Assembly: GCA_949285555.1 (NCBI GenBank)
Contig: CASDYG010000005.1
Location: 62,001 to 126,000, forward strand
Direction: 5' to 3'
DNA from: an uncultured Eubacteriales bacterium
GTDB lineage: Bacteria; Bacillota; Clostridia; Peptostreptococcales; Anaerovoracaceae
Length of the DNA stretch: 64,000 nt
The first letter of the stretch is position 1; the number at the start of each line of letters is the position of its first letter. Made by a program: the position numbers and the translations under genes. The notes beneath the pieces are model-generated. The model was given only the letters and a program-made list of their open reading frames with translations, was not told the DNA's origin and did not search any database. Below, one piece after another: positions 57,415 through 64,000 of the stretch.

Positions 57415-59721
57415 CTATTTTACAGTCATAGAGCGCAGACTATTGGCAATAGCCAGCAGAGCTACGCCTACATCGGCAAAAATCGCCATCCACATATTAG
57501 CTATTCCCATTGCACCTAATAGTAAAACAATGACCTTTATTCCTATGGCAAATACTATATTTTCTTTTGAGATTAGATTAGCCTTTTTAGCAGTTTTTCT
57601 AGCTATAATGAGTTTCTTAAGCATAGGCCATAAAAGCACTATATCCGACGCCTCAATAGCAGCATCATTTCCCATGCTTCCCATTGAAATACCAATATCT
57701 GCCCTTGCAAGCACCGGAGCGTCATTGATACCATCACCTACGAATGCAACCTTTCCACTTGCAGCGGTTTGTATTTCTTCAAAGCAGCTCACCTTATCCT
57801 GAGGTAGTAGCTCAGCTCGTACTTCATCTATTCCTGTAGCCAAAGCTACCTCATTTGCGACCTTAGCCTTATCACCAGTGAGCATCACAGTTTTTGCCAC
57901 ACCCAGCTTTTTAAGCTGATTAACCGTATCTAAAACATCATCTTTTATTATATCTGATAATCCGATATATCCCATATAGCTTCCTGACATGGAAATATGG
58001 ATAATGGCACCATTATGTTGGTTAGCTGGAACATGAACTCCTTCCTCTTTCATAAGCTTTGTATTGCCAGCACATAATACACCTTCACTGGTTTGCACAC
58101 GAATTCCTTTTCCAGCTAATTCCTCCTGCTTGACTATCTTAATATCTAATTCAGCTTCTAAATCAGAGGCTGTCATTTCTCCTATTCGCAGCGGAATATT
58201 GAAAGGATTTTCATCTTTTATATCACTTAAATGATGATGTTCATGTTCTTCCACGCAGCCACAAGCGCCATGCTCATGATGTTCCTCACCACAGCCACAG
58301 TCATCGTGTTCATGTATATGATTATGACTATGCGGAAGCTCTGTCCTATAAGTCATAATGCTTCTTGCAATTGGATGATTGGAGAAAAGCTCACAGGCTC
58401 TAGCCATATTTAATAGTTTGGCTTCAGACACACCCTCTACAGGAGATATATCCACTATATCAAACTCTCCCTTAGTTAATGTTCCTGTCTTATCAAAAAC
58501 AAATGTATCCACCTGATTTAAAGCTTCTAAAAAATTGGTTCCCTTGACTAAAACACCCTCTTTAGACAGTTTTCCTACAGCGGCAAAATAATTTAGTGGT
58601 ACTGAAATCACCAGGGCACACGGACATGAAATAACCAAAAATAACAATGCTCGATATATCCATATCTTAGGTTCTGTTCCAGTTGCAATAGGCATTATAA
58701 TTGCCAAAGCCAAGGCTAAAATAGCTATTGCAGGAGTATAATATCTTGCAAAGATGCTTATAAAATTTTCCACCTTGCTTTTTCTGTAGCCTGCTTCCTC
58801 AACCAGCTTCATTATCTTATTTGCAGTTGAATTTTCATAAGATCTGGTCACTTTTATCTTAATTACTCCCGTAAGACAAAGCATTCCTGCCAGAACCTCA
58901 TCTCCATTTCCAAGATCCCTTGGTATGGGCTCTCCTGTAAGTGCAGATGTATCAAGGGAGCTTGAACCATCAATTATAATACCGTCAAAAGGCACTCTTT
59001 CGCCGACCTTTACAAGTATTTCACTACCTACTTTAACATCATGAGCCTTAACAACACTTATTGAACCATCCTCATTAAGTACATTGGCTTCTTCTGCTTT
59101 AATGTCCACAAGCTCCATGATAGAGCGGCGAGAGTTATGTACAGCCATATCCTGCAACAGCTCTCCAAGCTGAAATAACACGGTTACAGCCACACCTTCC
59201 CCGACCTCTCCAATTAGTGCTGCTCCAATAGAAGCTACAAGTACTAAAGTAAATTCATTGAATACATCCTTCGCTTTAAGATTAGATATAGTACTTTTTA
59301 CCATAGGTATCGCCATAGGTATATATGCAACCATAAGCGGGATAATCATTTCTTCATCTGTCATCTTAAGCAAATGCTCGCCCAGTATGCTGGCAAATAA
59401 GATAAATGTTGAAAAGCATATCCAAAATGCCCTTCTTTTATTCGCCCTTTCTTTAAAAAAGCCTGACATCTGAAAAGCCCTTTGCTTACTTGCACTATCT
59501 AGTGATCTAGGTTCAAAAATAGTGCCTGGCTCAATAGTATCGGCAATATGGTTAATCTTATCAAGAAAGTCCTTATCTCTTTTTGCCAAATCAACAATTA
59601 AAGTTCCCTGATTGAGATTCAGCATGGCCATGTTTACTTCGTCCATGCTATGGATACTTTTTTCTATTTTCTGTGCACAATTAGCACAATTTAAATTTTT
59701 TACTATGAATTCCGCCTTCAT
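57415..59721 (-). CDS. Zn/Cd-type P1B ATPase with internal His/Cys-rich loop
   Basis: 768 residues. N-terminal heavy-metal domain with C12-x-x-C15; actuator TGEP (262-265); membrane CPC at 366-368; phosphorylated D410 in DKTGTLTKG; HP at 449-450; GDGINDAPVL. Between the HP motif and the rest of the nucleotide domain lies an insert, 464-497, with 12 histidines and 4 cysteines (two CGC pairs). Expected to export Zn2+, Cd2+ or Pb2+ at the cytoplasmic membrane. The ATG was chosen with GAGGGAG ahead. It follows its ArsR repressor. Confidence 0.95.
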   Translation of the reverse strand: MKAEFIVKNLNCANCAQKIEKSIHSMDEVNMAMLNLNQGTLIVDLAKRDKDFLDKINHIADTIEPGTIFEPRSLDSASKQRAFQMSGFFKERANKRRAFWICFSTFILFASILGEHLLKMTDEEMIIPLMVAYIPMAIPMVKSTISNLKAKDVFNEFTLVLVASIGAALIGEVGEGVAVTVLFQLGELLQDMAVHNSRRSIMELVDIKAEEANVLNEDGSISVVKAHDVKVGSEILVKVGERVPFDGIIIDGSSSLDTSALTGEPIPRDLGNGDEVLAGMLCLTGVIKIKVTRSYENSTANKIMKLVEEAGYRKSKVENFISIFARYYTPAIAILALALAIIMPIATGTEPKIWIYRALLFLVISCPCALVISVPLNYFAAVGKLSKEGVLVKGTNFLEALNQVDTFVFDKTGTLTKGEFDIVDISPVEGVSEAKLLNMARACELFSNHPIARSIMTYRTELPHSHNHIHEHDDCGCGEEHHEHGACGCVEEHEHHHLSDIKDENPFNIPLRIGEMTASDLEAELDIKIVKQEELAGKGIRVQTSEGVLCAGNTKLMKEEGVHVPANQHNGAIIHISMSGSYMGYIGLSDIIKDDVLDTVNQLKKLGVAKTVMLTGDKAKVANEVALATGIDEVRAELLPQDKVSCFEEIQTAASGKVAFVGDGINDAPVLARADIGISMGSMGNDAAIEASDIVLLWPMLKKLIIARKTAKKANLISKENIVFAIGIKVIVLLLGAMGIANMWMAIFADVGVALLAIANSLRSMTVK

Positions 59722-59749
59722 AAACTCCCTCATCTATATGAGTAAAGTA

Positions 59750-60124
59750 TCATTCCTGTACATGTTCAAAGCCAGATGTGATTATTTCACGCACATGCTC
59801 ATCATCTAAGGCATAATATATCACCTTACCATCACGGCGTGACTTTACCAGTCTATGCATCTTCATTTTTCGTAGCTGATGGCTAATTGCAGACTGTGTC
59901 ATTCCTAAAAATTGAGAAATATCACTTACACACATCTCTGTAATTGTAAGACAGCCTAATATCTTAATCCTGGTGGAATCACCCAATACTTTGAAAAGCT
60001 CTGACAGCTCATATACTTCATCCTCATCATAGTCATATTGATTTATTACACGTGCCACCTGGTCGCTATTGATAGTCTTAGCTCCGCTGGTTTCCTTTGT
60101 AGTAGATTCAGCAATACCTTTCAT
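59750..60124 (-). CDS. ArsR/SmtB-family metal-responsive repressor
   Basis: 124 residues; ATG preceded by GGGGAGG. Winged helix with LFKVLGDSTRIKILGCL and MTQSAISHQLRKMKMHRLV. The C-terminal helix carries the full alpha-5 zinc site D108-x-H110-x10-H121-x2-E124 as in SmtB/CzrA. The alpha-3 site is partial: CVSD (C65) instead of CVCD of CadC. Zn sensing is therefore most likely. First gene of the unit with the P-ATPase, with a fitting operator. Confidence 0.95.
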   Translation of the reverse strand: MKGIAESTTKETSGAKTINSDQVARVINQYDYDEDEVYELSELFKVLGDSTRIKILGCLTITEMCVSDISQFLGMTQSAISHQLRKMKMHRLVKSRRDGKVIYYALDDEHVREIITSGFEHVQE

Positions 60125-60159
60125 ATTTTTCCTCCCCACAAGAAAATCAGGTCGACGCC

Positions 60160-60210
60160 TAACATATGATTACTTGTTCATATGTTAATATATTTTTTAT
60201 TGCTTGTCAA
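60160..60210 (-). promoter_or_regulatory. arsR promoter and ArsR/SmtB operator
   Basis: Minus-strand TTGACA (60210-60205), 17 bases, TAACAT (60187-60182). The -10 is part of a perfect 10-base inverted repeat, TAACATATGA and TCATATGTTA (60160-60169, 60178-60187), spaced by eight bases, the size expected for an ArsR/SmtB operator. Nothing was recognised in 60211-60360 beyond AT-rich sequence. Confidence 0.85.
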
Positions 60211-60458
60211 CCCTTTTTATTATATATCAATCAATAAAGATTCTCAAATTTTAATGAATAATTTCTTATATTTTATACATAATAACTTGTACAATGCATT
60301 TTAATTTAATTTTTTTACAAGTATTTTCTCTTTTTACCCAATAATTGCTCTGGTCAGTTATTTACAATTTTCTAATTTTGGAATAATAATATAATTTTTA
60401 TAGCATTCCTACCTGCAATGGTTTATAATATCTGTAGAATGATTTTTAACGGTGAATT

Positions 60459-61847
60459 ATGAAACCACTATATATCGATGAGCGGCAAAAGAAAAAAGAG
60501 CCTTTATATATGAGTATATATAAACATCTTCGGGCTCAGATAGTGACTGGACATATAGGAGGTGGCGATAAAATGCCATCACTTAGGCAAATGGCCTCAA
60601 ATTTAGATGTCAGCATAACTACAATCATACAGGCGTATACTCAGCTTGAGGTAGAAGGCTATATCAAGAGCAGGGCACAATCTGGTTACTACGTTATCAC
60701 TAAAGATTGGAGTAAAGAAGCTAGAATCATAGAAGATCCATCTATGTCAATTGTTGATGATAATTTTAATAGCTTTACTATAGATGAAAATCCATACTAC
60801 ATAGATCTTAATGTATTTGATGCAGCCAGGTGGAAAAAATCATATAATAAGGTTATTGCCAAATACTCTCCTCTGCTATTCTTTGAAGGAGACCCTCAAG
60901 GTGAAGCTAGTCTCAGATATGAGATTGCAAAATATCTATATAATCATCGTGGAGTAATTGCAAGTCCTGACCAGATAGTAATTGCTGCCGGTACACAGCA
61001 GCTTACCTTACATCTGTGCCGAATATTGAAGTCAATGGATATAAATCACATAGCTACTGAGGATCCCGGCTATCTGCCAGTTCAAAAAATTTTTGAAGGA
61101 GGTGGATATACCTTAAATAAAATTCCCCTGGATACAGCAGGAATAAAGATAGAATTATTACCCAGGAATATTCCATCAGCAGTTTATATCTGTCCTTCCA
61201 ATCAATTTCCTACGGGGATTGTAATGCCATTTCACCGCAGAATGGAAATTATAAGGTGGGCAAGGGAAAATCACAGTATAATTATCGAAGATGACTACGA
61301 CAGTGAGCTTAGATATTTTGGCAAACCTATTCCCGCACTTCAGGGACTCGAAAAGGATGCACCAGTGGTATATCTTGGTTCTTTTTCTGCAACCATTTTC
61401 CCGGCACTTCGAATAAGCTACATGGTTTTGCCTCCAAATCTCATTCATAGCTACCGCCATATCAAGGAGGATTATAGCCAGACCTGTTCAAAGCTGGAAC
61501 AGCTTACTTTAGCGATGTACATGGAAGAAGGTTTTTATGATATACATATCAAAAGACTCAGAAAGCTTTATGGGGACAAGCTGTCAGTTGCATTATCAGT
61601 TCTAGAAAATTGGGATAATGAAAATAATTTTATTGAAGCACAAAATACAAATTCAGGACTTAATCTGATGCTGAAAATAAAAAAATCATTTGATAGTGAT
61701 TTATTTTGCCAGATTGCAAGAAAATATGGACTATATATAACTACAACCCCATTGGAAAACATCCTGGCCTTTTATTATAGCAAGGCACCTTTAATAAAAA
61801 TAAAGGAAGAAATGCCAAGATTGCTTGATGAGTGGTTCAATATATGA
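60459..61847 (+). CDS. MocR/PdxR-type regulator lacking the PLP lysine
   Basis: 462 residues. N-terminal GntR winged helix (about 14-80: PLYMSIYKHLRAQIVTG, LRQMASNLDVSITTIIQAYTQLEVEGYI) fused to a fold-type I aminotransferase domain (about 110-460). PLP-site features kept: N248 in CPSNQFPTG, DDYDSE (278-283), R318. The Schiff-base lysine expected in the SFSKT motif is A311 (SFSATIFPALR), confirmed as GCA in the DNA. PLP could bind only non-covalently, or another ligand is sensed. GGTGA precedes the ATG. It precedes a nitroreductase gene by 54 bases. Confidence 0.92.
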   Translation: MKPLYIDERQKKKEPLYMSIYKHLRAQIVTGHIGGGDKMPSLRQMASNLDVSITTIIQAYTQLEVEGYIKSRAQSGYYVITKDWSKEARIIEDPSMSIVDDNFNSFTIDENPYYIDLNVFDAARWKKSYNKVIAKYSPLLFFEGDPQGEASLRYEIAKYLYNHRGVIASPDQIVIAAGTQQLTLHLCRILKSMDINHIATEDPGYLPVQKIFEGGGYTLNKIPLDTAGIKIELLPRNIPSAVYICPSNQFPTGIVMPFHRRMEIIRWARENHSIIIEDDYDSELRYFGKPIPALQGLEKDAPVVYLGSFSATIFPALRISYMVLPPNLIHSYRHIKEDYSQTCSKLEQLTLAMYMEEGFYDIHIKRLRKLYGDKLSVALSVLENWDNENNFIEAQNTNSGLNLMLKIKKSFDSDLFCQIARKYGLYITTTPLENILAFYYSKAPLIKIKEEMPRLLDEWFNI

Positions 61848-61901
61848 GAAAATCGCCTGAAAATATATATCTATCAATCATGGTACATGGAAAGGAGAAC
61901 T

Positions 61902-62561
61902 ATGGAACTTATTACTGCAATGGAAAAAAGACAAAGCATAAGAAGATATAAAGAAGGAAACATTCCGATAGAAGATTTAAGAGAAATCATTCGTGCGGCC
62001 TCTCTTGCTCCTTCTGGAAAAAACACCCAAAATTGGAGGTTTTTAGTTATTACAGATGAAAGGATTAAGCTTGGAGTTGCTGACACCATAGAAAGTAAGG
62101 CACAACGCATATCTAGCTCCATAAGTCAAGTAGATAGTAAAAAAGGCGAAAAATTCATCAAGTTTTGTAAAAATTTCACCACCTTTTTTAAAAATGCCCC
62201 AGCCCTTGTTATCGTATATACTAAAGAATATACTCCTGAAGGGTACCACGAGCTTGGTGCTATGGGTGAATCCATGGATTTTTTGCATCATTTAAAATAT
62301 TGTACAAATCCGGCATGTCAGGGACTTGGAGCAGCAATTGAGCACGCATTACTTCGTGCTGTTGACCTTGGTTATGGTGGTACATGGCTCACCTCACCAA
62401 ACTATGCGGCAAATGAAGTGAACGAATTTTTAAAAAATGAAACAGGCTTCGCCCCTGAAGTAGAGTTTTTTATGGCCGCCATGCTGTCACTGGGCATTCC
62501 GGAAGATAATCAAAAAAGCCCTGGTAGGCTAAGTGTAGATGAAGTTGCAACCTTTATCTAA
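61902..62561 (+). CDS. nitroreductase-family flavoprotein
   Basis: 219 residues; ATG with AAAGGAG ahead, five codons past an unlikely earlier ATG. FMN phosphate site RQSIRRYKEGNIP, then APSGKNTQNWRFLVI, LGAAIEHALLRAVDLGYGGTWLTSP, and SLGIPEDNQKSPGRLSVDE at the end, all family-typical. Expected NAD(P)H-dependent FMN oxidoreductase with unknown substrate. Probably co-transcribed with or controlled by the adjacent MocR-type gene. Confidence 0.9.
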   Translation: MELITAMEKRQSIRRYKEGNIPIEDLREIIRAASLAPSGKNTQNWRFLVITDERIKLGVADTIESKAQRISSSISQVDSKKGEKFIKFCKNFTTFFKNAPALVIVYTKEYTPEGYHELGAMGESMDFLHHLKYCTNPACQGLGAAIEHALLRAVDLGYGGTWLTSPNYAANEVNEFLKNETGFAPEVEFFMAAMLSLGIPEDNQKSPGRLSVDEVATFI

Positions 62562-62962
62562 TACAAATATATTTGCTAATGAGATATTTATGACTATACA
62601 TGCTTTCAATTTATTTGAATTACATTTTCATCATTAAGCAGTCTGTCTAAATTTACGGTAAGCATGCCTGAAGTGTGGCCTGTTTCTACAATAAATTAAA
62701 ATATATAGGAACTTGAATTTGTAATTCTTCTTGATGATTTTATTTATTACAAATTATACTGAAAATGATGAATCTGTACTATTTTATAAAGATAATGAAA
62801 AGGCTAATATTCATTTGGATATTAGCCTTTTAACATGATCCTTAGTTTTATCTCTTCTTTTGCTAATAACAACTAACTGAAAAAATTATTTTGATATCTT
62901 CCTCACATGTATTACGCCAAATTTATTTCTATAGTATTTGACTTTTTTACAATTCCTTATAT
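62562..62962. other. intergenic region with terminator and possible gene remnant
   Basis: Most is AT-rich without a gene. A minus-strand frame at 62606-62689 reads VETGHTSGMLTVNLDRLLND then NVIQIN before a stop, without a start or ribosome site, and may be the last trace of a lost gene. A strong terminator is at 62798-62831. Confidence 0.4.
62798..62831. terminator. bidirectional terminator
   Basis: AAAAGGCTAATAT and ATATTAGCCTTTT are perfect 13-base arms with an eight-base loop, between the convergent nitroreductase and apbE genes. Confidence 0.9.
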
Positions 62963-64000
62963 CTATTTAAGCTTAAACCCACTTGTTTTTTTAATCTTAC
63001 CATTCTTTAATATCATCATAGCCTCTATCTGTTTTTGCTCCTCCAGCATCTTCATGCCTTTCACATCACCCATCAAAAATGATGTGGTAGCCAGTGCGTC
63101 ACATTTCATGGAGCTTCCCTTTGGACCCATTACCGTTACTGATACAACATTACTCTCTTTTGGATATCCTGTCTTGGAGTCAAGAATATGATGATAAATT
63201 TTTCCATCCTTTTCAAAATATCTTTCGTATATACCTGATGTCACAATAGTAGCATCCTTAAGGTTAGTGTAGCCAACGACCTGCTGTTTATCTGAGAAAG
63301 GTTTTTCAATTCCTATTTTAAATGGTGTATCCTTTCCCTTTTCACCAATGGTTTCTATATTGCCGCCAAGATTTATCAATGCAGCAGTTACACCTTTCTC
63401 CCTTAAATAATTAGAAATATAATCGGCGATATAACCCTTAGCAATCCCGCCAAGATCTATCTTTAACGCATCATCTTCTTTCCACAGGAATATACTCTCA
63501 CCTTCCGTTTCTAAATGTAGCTTATTAAGGCCACTGTGCATAAGCCTCATGCCCACCTCATCACTACTAGGGACAATGTTTTTTTCACTATGAAAATCCC
63601 AAAGGTCGATTACACTTCCCAAAGTAATATCAAATTCGCTATGTTTTTCACCTAACTTCATTGCTTCTTTTACAATAGTAGCCGTATCATTACTAACCTG
63701 AATCTTTTCACCAGCATGGGCGTTATTTATATTCCATACATCACTATTTTCTTTTGTTTTGCTTAAAGTATTTTCCAATTTTTGACATATTGAAAAAACC
63801 TCCGCCATAAGTGTCTTGGCCCTCTGTTCTTTGGTCTCTACCTTAACTGTTTTTAAATCATATATATCTATCGTACATACCGTATCAAAATAATAGTTCT
63901 GCCCACGATTAAGTGACTTTATCTCCTTTTTACCACAGGCACTATATGTTATAATGATAGCAAGAGAAAAAATAAGAATTAGACCCATCTTGAGGTATCT
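62963..64000 (-). CDS. apbE: FAD:protein FMN transferase ApbE, lipoprotein, 5' end outside window
   Basis: At least 341 residues. Lipobox region ITYSAC (C18 counting from the ATG at 63988), then YYFDTVCTIDIYD, DLGGIAKGYIADYI, LINLGGNIETIG, TSGIYERYF, HHILDSKTGYP and CDALATTSFLMG, all ApbE blocks for FAD and Mg2+ binding. Attaches FMN to Thr/Ser of extracytoplasmic flavoproteins such as Rnf or Na+-NQR subunits. The frame stays open to the window end (RYLK before the Met), and those basic residues would complete the signal peptide, so the true start is probably beyond 64000. Confidence 0.93.
   Translation of the reverse strand, partial: RYLKMGLILIFSLAIIITYSACGKKEIKSLNRGQNYYFDTVCTIDIYDLKTVKVETKEQRAKTLMAEVFSICQKLENTLSKTKENSDVWNINNAHAGEKIQVSNDTATIVKEAMKLGEKHSEFDITLGSVIDLWDFHSEKNIVPSSDEVGMRLMHSGLNKLHLETEGESIFLWKEDDALKIDLGGIAKGYIADYISNYLREKGVTAALINLGGNIETIGEKGKDTPFKIGIEKPFSDKQQVVGYTNLKDATIVTSGIYERYFEKDGKIYHHILDSKTGYPKESNVVSVTVMGPKGSSMKCDALATTSFLMGDVKGMKMLEEQKQIEAMMILKNGKIKKTSGFKLK

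Overview
The window reads as chromosomal core of an AT-rich anaerobic Firmicute of class Clostridia. Supporting this are a Na+-type V-ATPase operon in the Enterococcus hirae gene order, Rex, a 2[4Fe-4S] ferredoxin, class III fructose-1,6-bisphosphatase, a flavodiiron protein, strong AGGAGG ribosome sites, HrcA/CIRCE control of groESL and frequent TTG starts. Genes for a beta-keto acid cleavage enzyme, D-serine ammonia-lyase, a CstA-type carrier, thiolase and an acyl-CoA dehydrogenase suggest a peptide or amino-acid fermenter. A family XIII / Anaerovoracaceae-like lineage is my guess, not something the sequence proves. I saw no rRNA, tRNA, CRISPR array, prophage or intact insertion sequence.

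Layout. 1-3.3 kb: an acyl-CoA dehydrogenase/EtfA-C/rubredoxin fusion translationally coupled to a flavodiiron protein, divergent from a Crp/Fnr regulator and a lipoprotein. 3.4-7 kb: cstA, dtd, eno. 7.2-15.8 kb: nine V-ATPase genes, preceded by whiA. 16.9-20.4 kb: murB, a PHP hydrolase, rapZ and a BKACE enzyme. 20.5-28.3 kb: AI-2E-type permease, YfcE-type phosphodiesterase, dsdA, fbp, murA and a nitroreductase. 28.5-33.9 kb: groESL with CIRCE, an OGG1-type glycosylase, a P-loop protein, ferredoxin and rex. 34-35.2 kb: a gene-poor stretch holding a small membrane-protein gene inside an 18-bp direct repeat. 35.2-48 kb: acpP, the tsaE-tsaB-rimI-tsaD operon, and a housekeeping run tilS-ftsH-pucR-coaX-dusB-pepV-ECF S component. 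48.1-51.1 kb: cobalt transporter cbiMNQO under a cobalamin riboswitch. 51.3-57.3 kb: thiolase, surE operon, and a sirtuin/patatin pair sharing a palindromic promoter. 57.4-60.2 kb: a Zn/Cd-type P-ATPase and its ArsR/SmtB repressor with operator. 60.4-64 kb: a MocR-type regulator lacking the PLP lysine, a nitroreductase, and a 5'-truncated ApbE.

The strongest candidate for something new is the left edge. One polypeptide joins an acyl-CoA dehydrogenase, the FAD domain of EtfA and a rubredoxin, and the next gene is a flavodiiron protein, the usual rubredoxin-dependent O2/NO reductase. This suggests a dedicated acyl-CoA-to-oxygen electron path, probably controlled by the divergent Crp/Fnr protein. 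Second-tier observations are the MocR protein without its lysine, paired leaderless-looking promoters, a BKACE gene where rapZ and whiA are usually joined by a yvcK-type gene, a His/Cys-rich loop inside the P-ATPase, and several unexplained palindromes and hairpins.
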